Shown one piece after another: positions 16,501 through 24,332 of a stretch of 64,000 bases of DNA; position 1 is the first letter of the stretch, and each line of letters opens with the position of its first letter. Below the pieces are notes generated by a model. That model saw nothing but the letters and a program-made list of their open reading frames with translations, was not told the DNA's origin and made no database searches. Position numbers and translations under genes: made by a program. Origin of the DNA: Deferribacterales bacterium Deferri_01 (GTDB taxonomy: Bacteria > Chrysiogenota > Deferribacteres > Deferribacterales > Geovibrionaceae); contig LUZY01000006.1 of NCBI GenBank assembly GCA_001603805.1, positions 1 through 64,000 on the forward strand. The letters run 5' to 3'.

Positions 16501-19500
16501 CAGGTGAAACTTCGTAAGAGGCAGGAGTTTCAATCGTAACTAAAGCATCGTTATCTTCAAAGACCTCATCCGTTATGGTATTGGTTGAGATTGTAAAGCC
16601 ATCGTTGTCAACTCCGGTAAGAACAATTTCACCGTCAACTGCTTCGGCAGTGACTTTTGATGAAGTGCTGAAAAGTGCGGCAACTGTGGAGGCTACATCA
16701 GCCGCTGTTGCTCCGTTTTCTTCAACTGTGTAAGTGAAAGTGTCATCATCTTCTATTATAATTGTGATAACATCGCCTGCATCAAAAGGACCTTCACCAA
16801 TGCTTACCGTGCTGATCTGTGTCTGTACGGTTTCGCCTTCGTTGCTTTCACCTGCTTCAAGACTGCCGCTTGTTTCACCGTCAGTATAGGTTTCATCAGT
16901 TATGGTATTGGTTGAGATTGTAAAACCATCGTTGTCAACTCCGGTAAGAATAATTTCACCGTCAACTGCTTCGGCAGTGACTTTTGATGAAGTGCTGAAA
17001 AGTGCGGCAACTGCGGAGGCTACATCAGCGGCTGTTGCTCCGTTTTCTTCAACTGTGTAAGTGAAAGTGGCATCATCTTCTATTGTAATTGTGATAACAT
17101 CGCCCGCATCAAAAGGACCTTCACCAATGCTTACCGTGCTGATCTGTGTCTGTACAGTTTCGCCTTCGTTGCTTTCACCTACTTCAAGACTGCCGCTTGT
17201 CTCACCGTCAGTATAGGTTTCATCAGTTATGGTATTGGTTGAGATTGTAAAACCATCGTTGTCAACTCCGGTAAGAACAATTTCACCGTCAACTGCTTCG
17301 GCAGTGACTTTTGATGAAGTGCTGAAAAGTGCGGCAACTGCGGAGGCTATATCAGCGGCTGTTGCTCCGTTTTCTTCAACGGTGTAAGTGAAAGTGGCAT
17401 CATCGTCTATTGTAATTGTGATAACATCGCCTGCATCAAAAGGACCTTCACCAATGCTTACCGTGCTGATCTGTGCCTGCGCAGTCTGATTCTGAACTGT
17501 TGTGTTAACATCAAGACCATTATCATCAACACCGGCTGAAGCATTTTCAACAGCAGCTTCGGTTTCAAAAGAAGTACCTGCGACACGAGCTGTAAGTGTT
17601 ATCTCCAGACCATTAAGGCTTGCAACAGGGAACTGATCATTTGCATTAATGAGCGAAACAAGATTAGAAAGTACATCGTTGATTGTTGTATCGCCATCCT
17701 GAACATAGTAGGAAACAGATGCCCCGTCGATAGTGATTGTAAATTTATCACCAACATCAAGAGATTCATCAGTGAAGGAAATTACATCTTTCTGGGCAAC
17801 TGGTTCAACCGCTTCAACATTTGGTGTAACTACTGTTTCAGTTACTGCGTTTTCATGAAGACCGAAATTATCAACATCAAAGACGACGTCAAAGGATGAA
17901 CCGTCTGCATTACCTGTGACATAAACTACGGTTCCATCTACTGTTGCGCCACCTGCTGCAGCTAAAGCTGCAAGTTCTGATGCCACATTTTCCGGAGTGT
18001 CGCCAGCCTGAACAGTATAGCTGTATTCCGTACCGCTTATCGTCAAAGTGAGTATATCGCCTGCATCGTATGATGTCCCCGTCAGATCGATTGTGTGAAC
18101 CTCAGCTTCAGCATCAACTGCCTCAATTGTTGTGTCCGTTGTGCCGCTTTCAGATACTTCAGCATTTACGACTTCGGGTGTAACAGTAAATACTGAACCT
18201 CCGTTAGTTCCAGTAACTACAAGTACACCATCAGAATATTCAGCAAAATAGTCATCGTTTATAAACTCAAGAGCTGAACCAATAGCATCAGTGCTGTCAC
18301 CTGCCTGTACCGTGTAGGTTGCGACAATAACACCATCAATATTGATGTTTACTACATCTCCCTCATCGTAAGGTACTGCACCAAGATCAACAGAGGTTAT
18401 CTGCTCAGTCGGAGAAGTTGGATCTACATTTCCTGTAAGAACCCGCGCGTCACCAAGAATTGAGACTTCAAATTCATTTCCTGCTGCATCGGCTGTAATG
18501 AAAAGACTGCTGCCTGAACGAACAGCAGAAACATTGACACCAGCACTTGCATTAATGGCAGTAGCAAGCTTATTAAGAACTGTAACCAAAGAATTACCCG
18601 CAGCAGCTGTATAGCTGAATATTTCAGGAACACCGCCTTCATCGGTAATAGTTACAGAAAAGACTTCTCCGGGGGAAACTGTTGAGTCTTCAAATGTCGC
18701 ACTAACAACCTGTTTCACTCCAGCAGAACCTGAAGATGCGTCTTGGTCATTCTCTGATGTTGCCTCATTCTCTGAAAATGTGGTTTTGGCTACATCAGAA
18801 GTTATCACAACTGCATTGTCGGGAGTAATTGTTATTAAATTTGTGTCAACATTATAAGAGGCCGCCACTCCGTTTTCTAAATCCACTAAATCAGCAAGAG
18901 CAACGCCTATATCGTCAATGCTGTCTCCAGCTAGGACAGTATAAGAAACAAGCGTTGAGCCAATGTTTACCGTTATAACATCACCAGTGTTATATTCAAC
19001 CGAACCTAGTGCAACTTCAGTCTGTTGGGGAGCTGCAGCTACACCATTTGTAACATCAGTATCCACAGGTGCATCTTCATCATAGTTCACATTAGCCACA
19101 GATGCATCAAAATCAAAAGACTCTCCAGCTTCTTTTGCTGTAAAAAAAACTGTATTTGTATCTGCATCATATGAAACACTTACAGTAGAATCACCAGCAA
19201 ATTCAGTAGCAAGAGCCGCGCCTATTTCATCTACACTGTCTCCGGCTAACACAGTATATGACTTTGCAACTTCACCGATTGTAACTGTTATAATATCCCC
19301 GGGTTGGTATTCGGATTCACCAAGATTCAGAGTATTTACCTGATATGAAAGGGTTGAATCCTCTATTAAACTGTCATCTTCACCAATTTCAGCATTTGCT
19401 GCAGATGCAGCAAGTTCAAAACCTTCGCCGGGAGTGTCCGCTGTGATGGTGATAACATTACCGTCAAAAGAAGCAGTGAGTATATCTGCAGCACCGCTGG

Positions 19501-21793
19501 CGTTGATAAGCGAAGTAAGAGTTTGAGCAATTGTTTCAGGAGTATCACCAGATGAAGCAACGTAAACTATAGGTTCATACCCTGTCAGATTTATAGTGAA
19601 CGTATCACCCACATCAATAGAATTTCCGATTACAGTTACCGTTTCTACCTGAGCTTCGGCTTCACGATATTCAACATTTTCTGTAACTGTTTCTGTTACA
19701 ACTGTACTGTCGTCTATACCTTCAACACCGTTTGTTCCGGTTGCAAAAATATCAAAACCCGTTCCTGCAATATTCGCAGTAACAGTGATTTCACTGCCTA
19801 TGTATGTGGCTGCTAAATCTGCGCCAAGGAGGTCATTGATCTGAGACGAAAGTATAAATGCGATGTTCTCAAGAGTTTCTTCACCTGTGGCAGTGTAAGT
19901 GAAAACTTCCTCATTGATAATTATCGAGTAAGTATCGCCCGTTTCAGGTGTTCCGCTGAGAGTTACTGTACTGACTTGTGCCTGTGCAGAGGTTTCAGGC
20001 GCAGGTTCCTGCGTTTGCACAATTGTAATATCTGCATAGTCGTTAACAACTTCAAGCTCTGCTCTTGCTTCAGCTTCTTCATTACCATCTGTCACTTTAT
20101 AAGTAAAAGTCACTGCACCGTTAAAATCAGCAGCAGGAACAAAGGTCCAAGTACCGTCTTCGTTATCTGTAAGTGTCCCATGTGAGAGGTCTGCGAGAGC
20201 TACATCTGAAACTGAAAGCTCATCGCCATCAACATCGCTTGCGTTGACAAGAAGATCTGATGCACTGAAAGTTATACCACTGCTGTCTTCAGCTATGCTT
20301 TCAAGAACTACAGTAGCAGAAACCACAGGAACATCGTTTACCTCTGTAACTTCAAGCTCTGCACTTGCTATAGCTTCTTCATTACCATCTGTCACTTTAT
20401 AAGTAAAAGTCACTGCACCGTTAAAATCAGCAGCAGGAACAAAGGTCCAAGTACCGTCTTCGTTATCTGTAAGTGTCCCATGTGAGAGGTCTGCGAGAGC
20501 TACATCTGAAACTGAAAGTTCATCGCCATCAACATCGCTTGCGTTGACAAGAAGATCTGATGCGCTGAAAGTTATACCACTGCTGTCTTCAGCTATGCTT
20601 TCAAGAACTACAGTAGCAGAAACCACAGGAACATCGTTTACCTCTGTAACTTCAAGCTCTGCGCTTGCTTCAGCTTCTTCATTACCATCTGTCACTTTAT
20701 AAGTAAAAGTCACTGCACCGTTAAAATCAGCAGCAGGAACAAAGGTCCAAGTACCGTCTTCGTTATCTGTAAGTGTCCCATGTGAGAGGTCTGAAAGAGC
20801 TACATCAGAAACTGAAAGTTCATCGCCATCAACATCGCTTGCGTTGACAAGAAGATCTGATGCACTGAAAGTTATGCCACTGCTGTCTTCAGCTATGCTT
20901 TCAAGAACTACAGGAGCAGAAACCATAGGAACATCGTTTACCTCCGCAACATTAATATTAACAGTGTAAGTATTTGAACCGCCATTACCATCTGAAACCA
21001 CAAATGCAAAACTGTCGGCTCCGTTGTAATCAGCAGCAGGAGTATAGCTGTAAGTACCGTTAGCATTTACTACAACTATTCCGTGTGCAGCTTGAGTAGC
21101 AAGAGCGTAAGTTACTGTATCACCATCAACATCAGTTGCCGAAGGAAGAGTACCAGAAAGAACTGTGTCTTCAGTTGCATTTACTGTCGTGTTGGTTGAT
21201 GTAGGAGCATCGTTCACCCCTACAACATTAATATTAACAGTGTAAGTATTTGAACCGCCATTACCATCTGAAACCACAAATGTAAAACTGTCGGCTCCGT
21301 TGTAATCAGCAGCAGGAGTATAGCTGTAGGTACCGTTAGCATTCACTACAACTATTCCGTGTGCAGCTTGAGTAGCAAGAGCGTAAGTTACTGAATCATC
21401 GTCAACATCTGTTGCCGCAGGAAGAGTACCTGAAAGAACTGTGTCTTCAGTTGTATTTACTGTCGTATTGGTTGATGTAGGCGCATCGTTTACGGGAAGC
21501 ACTGTCAGAACAAATGTATCACTTGCAGACAACCCGCCAGTATCTGTTGCAGTTACAGTAATTGTAGCATTCCCGTTATAATTAAGAGGCGGAGTTCCTG
21601 AAAAAGTCCTTGTAGCTGCGTTAAATGTCAGCCATGAAGGAAGACCTGATACAGAATAAGTTAGTGCGTTTCCATCCGGATCATTGAACACATTTGAATT
21701 AAATGTGAAACTATAAGGAGTGTCCTCATTAAAAGACTGATCAGCAATAGGATTGGCAACAATAGGTACTCTGTTAGATATTATAACCGGCAT
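13526..21793 (-). CDS. Giant repetitive type I-secreted adhesin (2755 residues)
   Basis: There is no N-terminal signal peptide. Domains in order: a putative-Ig (He_PIG-like) domain (about residues 10-100), two VCBS/cadherin-like repeats of 92 residues (about 100-285) and three near-identical cadherin-like repeats of 100 residues (about 285-585). About 20 copies of one other domain of 85-125 residues follow, to the end. That unit has the pattern TVxxGxxxxGDxYTVTIxGxxxxYTVxAGDTxxxIAxAL, then an Asn/Gly turn and ITLTAxxAGTxF. I see no RTX nonapeptides and no cysteine. The last copy contains a DTDNDGDFNG calcium-type loop and ends the protein at MNMVNPY, so the C-terminal secretion signal must lie in or after it. 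The start has GAGGTAATTAAT upstream, overlapping the stop of the previous gene. Low cysteine, acidity and repeats fit biofilm adhesins. There is no LapA-type retention module, and no LapD/LapG genes are nearby. Confidence 0.9.
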   Translation of the reverse strand: MPVIISNRVPIVANPIADQSFNEDTPYSFTFNSNVFNDPDGNALTYSVSGLPSWLTFNAATRTFSGTPPLNYNGNATITVTATDTGGLSASDTFVLTVLPVNDAPTSTNTTVNTTEDTVLSGTLPAATDVDDDSVTYALATQAAHGIVVVNANGTYSYTPAADYNGADSFTFVVSDGNGGSNTYTVNINVVGVNDAPTSTNTTVNATEDTVLSGTLPSATDVDGDTVTYALATQAAHGIVVVNANGTYSYTPAADYNGADSFAFVVSDGNGGSNTYTVNINVAEVNDVPMVSAPVVLESIAEDSSGITFSASDLLVNASDVDGDELSVSDVALSDLSHGTLTDNEDGTWTFVPAADFNGAVTFTYKVTDGNEEAEASAELEVTEVNDVPVVSATVVLESIAEDSSGITFSASDLLVNASDVDGDELSVSDVALADLSHGTLTDNEDGTWTFVPAADFNGAVTFTYKVTDGNEEAIASAELEVTEVNDVPVVSATVVLESIAEDSSGITFSASDLLVNASDVDGDELSVSDVALADLSHGTLTDNEDGTWTFVPAADFNGAVTFTYKVTDGNEEAEARAELEVVNDYADITIVQTQEPAPETSAQAQVSTVTLSGTPETGDTYSIIINEEVFTYTATGEETLENIAFILSSQINDLLGADLAATYIGSEITVTANIAGTGFDIFATGTNGVEGIDDSTVVTETVTENVEYREAEAQVETVTVIGNSIDVGDTFTINLTGYEPIVYVASSGDTPETIAQTLTSLINASGAADILTASFDGNVITITADTPGEGFELAASAANAEIGEDDSLIEDSTLSYQVNTLNLGESEYQPGDIITVTIGEVAKSYTVLAGDSVDEIGAALATEFAGDSTVSVSYDADTNTVFFTAKEAGESFDFDASVANVNYDEDAPVDTDVTNGVAAAPQQTEVALGSVEYNTGDVITVNIGSTLVSYTVLAGDSIDDIGVALADLVDLENGVAASYNVDTNLITITPDNAVVITSDVAKTTFSENEATSENDQDASSGSAGVKQVVSATFEDSTVSPGEVFSVTITDEGGVPEIFSYTAAAGNSLVTVLNKLATAINASAGVNVSAVRSGSSLFITADAAGNEFEVSILGDARVLTGNVDPTSPTEQITSVDLGAVPYDEGDVVNINIDGVIVATYTVQAGDSTDAIGSALEFINDDYFAEYSDGVLVVTGTNGGSVFTVTPEVVNAEVSESGTTDTTIEAVDAEAEVHTIDLTGTSYDAGDILTLTISGTEYSYTVQAGDTPENVASELAALAAAGGATVDGTVVYVTGNADGSSFDVVFDVDNFGLHENAVTETVVTPNVEAVEPVAQKDVISFTDESLDVGDKFTITIDGASVSYYVQDGDTTINDVLSNLVSLINANDQFPVASLNGLEITLTARVAGTSFETEAAVENASAGVDDNGLDVNTTVQNQTAQAQISTVSIGEGPFDAGDVITITIDDDATFTYTVEENGATAADIASAVAALFSTSSKVTAEAVDGEIVLTGVDNDGFTISTNTITDETYTDGETSGSLEVGESNEGETVQTQISTVSIGEGPFDAGDVITITIEDDATFTYTVEENGATAADVASAVAALFSTSSKVTAEAVDGEIILTGVDNDGFTISTNTITDETYTDGETSGSLEAGESNEGETVQTQISTVSIGEGPFDAGDVITIIIEDDDTFTYTVEENGATAADVASTVAALFSTSSKVTAEAVDGEIVLTGVDNDGFTISTNTITDEVFEDNDALVTIETPASYEVSPVAQVSTLTFTEAIAPGTYTVTINGTEVSYTAKPGATLTTVLNGLKTAISANPDINSEVSAIRQGSQLIISSKTAGEEFTITSGTVGSSIETPTPNVEGVSAEVEETTIDFGVAGYDAGDSVTVAINGITHEIVITETTSPVDLADLVVTAFGEQSGFTLINNDGVLTISGTAIGHELNVTASVEDYSATTNAGDINVDPTQAAVSAATPQVDVYTLAGASDIGDSITVTIGENEYTVTINGDDISSLDELAAALVIAINDGEEDVTASYDSGADKLTLTGKADGTSFDSTVNGEDYSGTANTGDINVDLTQAAVSSATPQVDVYTLAGASDIGDSITVTIGENEYTVTINGDDISSLDELAAALVIAINDGETDVTASYDSGADKLTLTGKADGTSFDSTVNGEDYSGTANTGDADIDPTQEAVANDVKQVTEVSFDGDNSPEYGDVYSITIKDADDNSIAEAAITVAYEDSESHYDILDSLGDQIQLLTSGDISYSVEDDGNGGYKLVLTSENAGIPFTVEPSVVNRAEGQDNTQPEVSNDTENVEEVIPETQTVEYDLGEQRYDAGDVFSLTVNGAEYTYTVTGNEADTDEIIDAVAGLLDDAGVTASNDSGKLKLQANISGSSFTYSLVMSNIELTENVVTIGEDSVTSNDEIAQVSTVVITAGTIEAGDTYSVTLNGYTESYVLSGDEEVGDIVSALIDQLETWDTTEDFVFEAVESESGSGVYDVIKITAVNPGVDFTLESEVINRPAGADDTQNTDITVENDNVTEVDAVAQVETVTVSTGTIEVGDTYSVTIDGHTESYVLSGDETVGDIVSALLDQLELWDLGDNFTFEAAESENGSGVYDVIKVTANNVGTGFTIEGEVLNRSEADTDDNGAVIVTPTPNVEESDALAGIFDVTVLENLVNGDSLFVLLDTDNDGDFNGVADLSFEAVYNEGQSVSDFLQGIADEINDHDFSASVDGNILQIIGQPETDYDVHAIMNMVNPY
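15271..15930 (-). repeat. Two tandem 330-bp repeats inside the adhesin gene
   Basis: The sequence starting TTGCAGTGCCGGAGTA at 15271 recurs at 15601 with only scattered differences through the whole unit. The period of 330 bp equals 110 codons, one domain copy (TPQVDVYTLAGASDIGDS units). The near-identity points to recent duplication. Confidence 0.85.
16560..17470 (-). repeat. Three tandem 327-bp repeats inside the adhesin gene
   Basis: The segment TGCTTACCGTGCTGATCTGT occurs at 16801, 17128 and 17455, an exact period of 327 bp (109 codons). The units encode near-identical domain copies that begin QISTVSIGEGPFDAGDVI. Only a few positions differ between copies. Confidence 0.87.
20041..20940 (-). 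repeat. Three tandem 300-bp repeats (cadherin-like) in the adhesin gene
   Basis: Three units of exactly 300 bp are almost identical base for base; compare the 60 bases from 20281, 20581 and 20881. Each encodes a 100-residue cadherin-like domain with SDVDGDELSVSDVAL and FTYKVTDGNEEA. This is the most homogeneous part of the gene. Confidence 0.93.
20949..21500 (-). repeat. Two tandem 276-bp repeats (VCBS-like) in the adhesin gene
   Basis: ACATTAATATTAACAGTGTA occurs at 20949 and 21225, a period of 276 bp (92 codons). Each unit encodes a VCBS/cadherin-like domain with NGTYSYTPAADYNGADSF and VVSDGNGGSNTYTVNI. Confidence 0.88.
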
Positions 21794-21798
21794 ATTAA

Positions 21799-22191
21799 TT
21801 ACCTCGCTAAGTTTTTATTTTGATTAGAATTGCGGCTGAATATTTTAGCCATTTGTGAAATTTTTTCAGAAATCCATTTTTCCAGATTCATATGCAGCAA
21901 CAACACAAAAGGAACATTTTCAGGCTCTATCAAGCGCATTATGAATGTTTCTTTAATCAGAGTGCCGCTGTCGTTTAAGCCTTCAACAGTAATATTGATT
22001 TCTTTCTCATCATTCTCGTGAATTACCCCATTGAATGAGTATGAGGCTGAATCAAAATAAACCCCGATAGGAAGTCCTGATACTGTATAGGTCAAACCTG
22101 ACATTGATTGGCTTGTAAGAATATTTGATTCCAGATACAGCAAGAAAGCTGAGATAGGCTTCCCAGCTTTTTTCTGTTTATCTAAAGCCAT
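21799..22191 (-). CDS. Small Ig-like accessory protein upstream of the adhesin
   Basis: This 130-residue protein has no signal peptide. Residues about 28-95 resemble the first domain of the adhesin: LTYTVSGLPIGVYFDSASYSFNG here, compared with YSVSGLPSWLTF and TFSGTP there (an He_PIG-like fold). An amphipathic, basic tail (LEKWISEKISQMAKIF) follows. I chose ATG 22191 with GGGAG upstream. Its stop codon overlaps the ribosome binding site of the adhesin gene, so the two are coupled. I do not know this arrangement from other type I systems. It could be a cytoplasmic chaperone that keeps the adhesin unfolded, an N-terminal cap, or a secreted subunit. This is inference from position and fold likeness. 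Confidence 0.65.
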   Translation of the reverse strand: MALDKQKKAGKPISAFLLYLESNILTSQSMSGLTYTVSGLPIGVYFDSASYSFNGVIHENDEKEINITVEGLNDSGTLIKETFIMRLIEPENVPFVLLLHMNLEKWISEKISQMAKIFSRNSNQNKNLAR

Positions 22192-22206
22192 AACCAAGCT
22201 CCCTAA

Positions 22207-22911
22207 CTAAAATACGTATCTTAAACCGAGTACAGCTTCCTGAACTCTCAGATCACCTTTGATCCCTTCGAGATCAACTTTACCAAGACCAAACTCGGTA
22301 AGGTCGTTTTCACCTTTCCCCACAGAAATTTCACCAAGATCTGCGTATCTGTATTCAAAATCCAGAAACAATTTTTCTGTTAATTTGAATCCAATACCTG
22401 CAGCAACCTGCCATGCGAAACCTGATTCATCGTTTCCAGGACCTTTTCCTTTCAAACCGCCTGAAGTATAGGAAAATGAATCAATTTCATTTTTTGAATA
22501 TCCAAGACCGACACCAATATAGGGAACAAATCTTCCAAGCTCTTTCTGGGCATATAGATTCACAAGGATTGCTTTAGAATCTATATCACCTGAAAATTTC
22601 TGAGCGCCGTTAAAACTGCTGTCGTCGATCTCATAACCCGATCTAACATAGCCTGTGATATCTGCTCTGAGGTATTGATTAAAAACATAACCAAAACCAA
22701 GGCCAAAAGATGTTCCGTTACCGATATCATCGAGCTTTGAGCCCGCTGCAAGCTGATCATCATTAGCAGTCGCTGTTGTTCTTTCATTGTCTAAGCCTGC
22801 ATCAAAGGCGCTACTGTAAGCAAGTTCACCTTTAACATAGATTCCGCTTTCAGCCTGAACCGCTGCCGCTGAAAGAACTACAAGTGCTAAAATAATTACA
22901 ATCCTCTTCAT
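22207..22911 (-). CDS. Outer-membrane beta-barrel protein (OmpA/Opa-like barrel)
   Basis: This 234-residue protein has a signal peptide (MKRIVIILALVVLSAAAVQA) and a barrel with about eight amphipathic strands, such as TSFGLGFGYVFNQYLRADI, FVPYIGVGLGYS, WQVAAGIGF and LFLDFEYRYADLG. It ends in the C-terminal signature LGLRYVF, a terminal Phe for assembly by the BAM complex. There is no OmpA-like peptidoglycan-binding domain. It lies 15 bases before the small Ig-like gene in the adhesin operon. An outer-membrane anchor or receptor for the secreted adhesin is a reasonable guess, since the adhesin has no visible retention module. Confidence 0.85.
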   Translation of the reverse strand: MKRIVIILALVVLSAAAVQAESGIYVKGELAYSSAFDAGLDNERTTATANDDQLAAGSKLDDIGNGTSFGLGFGYVFNQYLRADITGYVRSGYEIDDSSFNGAQKFSGDIDSKAILVNLYAQKELGRFVPYIGVGLGYSKNEIDSFSYTSGGLKGKGPGNDESGFAWQVAAGIGFKLTEKLFLDFEYRYADLGEISVGKGENDLTEFGLGKVDLEGIKGDLRVQEAVLGLRYVF

Positions 22912-22960
22912 TTAGAACTCCTTACATTTATTTTTGTCTCACATACGGGAAACATTAATG

Positions 22961-23617
22961 TCAGCTTAAAACTGTTGCTGTTTCGGTAACCTCAAGCATA
23001 TATCCGAACCCCTTCACAGTACGGATGGAGTTTTCAGGCAATTTTTTACGAATATTCTTAATGAGTGTACGCAAAGAATCAGAGGACATAAAATCACCTT
23101 GCCACACGTAAGCCTCTATTTCTTCATAGCTAGTTATCTTATTTATATTCCTAGATAATACTTCTAAAAGAAGCCTTTCTTTATTTGAAAGAACATGCTG
23201 CTCTTGTTCACTCACTATTAAACACTTTGTTCTTAAAAAGCTGTAGCCATTGCTAAGATAAATCGTATCTTTATGCTGTTCTGACAGATGTTTAAAAACA
23301 ATTTGCTTTAAAAGAATGAGATCAACAGGTTTTTCCAGCACATCAGCAGCTCCTATTTTGACAGCATGCACAAGTCCTTGGATGCTGTACTTATCATATG
23401 AAATAATTATTTTTGCCTTCATATCTGAAAACGTCTCAAGAAGAGAAGGCTCAATAACATCATAATTTATAACCAATAAGTCATATTGATATTCATCATA
23501 AATACGATTCATTAATTCACTTGCAGTCGCTACAAGTTCAAATGTAAAAAGGTGGGACGATTTCCCGCTCCCAAACAACTTAAAAATATCATCATCATAA
23601 ATAAGCAACCGATACAT
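22961..23617 (-). CDS. Atypical OmpR-type response regulator of the adhesin locus
   Basis: This 218-residue protein has a receiver-like domain (about 1-115) and a winged-helix DNA-binding domain (about 130-212), ending with the typical IRTVKGFGYMLE wing. In the receiver the acidic pocket is DDD (8-10), and the conserved Ser and Lys are at about 73 and 96. The residue at the phosphoacceptor position is Asn51 (sequence DLLVINYD), with Asp53 two residues later. Phosphorylation is therefore doubtful. I chose ATG 23617 (MYRLLIYDDD). No histidine kinase is adjacent. It is the first gene of the minus-strand adhesin region, 49 bases before the barrel gene, and is the likely regulator of the locus. 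Confidence 0.83.
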   Translation of the reverse strand: MYRLLIYDDDIFKLFGSGKSSHLFTFELVATASELMNRIYDEYQYDLLVINYDVIEPSLLETFSDMKAKIIISYDKYSIQGLVHAVKIGAADVLEKPVDLILLKQIVFKHLSEQHKDTIYLSNGYSFLRTKCLIVSEQEQHVLSNKERLLLEVLSRNINKITSYEEIEAYVWQGDFMSSDSLRTLIKNIRKKLPENSIRTVKGFGYMLEVTETATVLS

Positions 23618-24332
23618 CGCTCCCCACCAGTCAGTTAGTAATACCATAAGCAGAATGTGTAGAACGTGAATTCCACATGTCGGAAATCTAAATTTTTCGT
23701 TTATGGCTTAAATTAAACAAAAAGAATATTTGCCTTATAAGCTAATTCACGTTTAGCTAGACTGTTTGCGTTTAAAGTCCAGCACTAGCTCATAATTAAT
23801 TATCATTTATTCATTTTTTCTAAATTTGTGAATAAAGAAGGCAGATATAATTTTGTTTTAAGATTTGAATAAAGTAACACTTTCATGTTCCATAATATGG
23901 AACAAACTTCGCTTTTCTGTGATTTAATATTTCTGCTGAAAAATAAATAGGTTGCTTATGGACTCAACTTAATAATCATGACTAGGGGGAAGGTTTTGTA
24001 TTGTGATATTAACATTTGATACGAGCCAGCTCCCTTATTTTTTGTATTCATCTATTTAAAATAAAGGGAAGGAATAAATAAACAGGTATTACTGAGAGGG
24101 ATTAAACGCCTTCTTCTGCTGTGTCAAATATAGCTTTTTAAAGCTTATGTAAAGAAAAGGAAAATTGTCGAAAATATAGTTTTAAAGAGAAGAAACGCAT
24201 TCTTTCTAACCTGAAAATAATAGACTAAGCCCTTCTGAGTATTTCATATAAACTGAAGTTAAAAAAAATAAAATGCAGAAAATCTTTATAATAATCTTCT
24301 TTATTTCTCGTTGTCTCTTGTATGTTTTCAAA
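23618..24332. other. Gene-free AT-rich right end of the island
   Basis: I see no credible gene in this 715-bp stretch. It should hold the promoter of the adhesin locus. Visible signals are a 10-bp inverted repeat (AACGTGAATT at 23663-23672 and AATTCACGTT at 23744-23753) just upstream of the regulator gene, and an isolated near-perfect palindrome, GTTCCATAATATGGAAC, at 23887-23903. The remainder is low in G+C and looks like decayed sequence. Confidence 0.6.
23663..23753. promoter_or_regulatory. Inverted repeat upstream of the adhesin regulator
   Basis: AACGTGAATT and its reverse complement AATTCACGTT are separated by 71 bp, starting 46 bp upstream of the regulator's start codon. Paired half-sites flanking a promoter could be a binding site, possibly for the regulator itself. 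Evidence is the repeat alone. Confidence 0.35.

Noticed and set aside
13526-21793. RTX toxin or CRISPR array as explanation of the repeats
   Set aside because: No GGxGxDxUx nonapeptides were seen, and the repeats are 276-330-bp in-frame coding units without short repeats and spacers.
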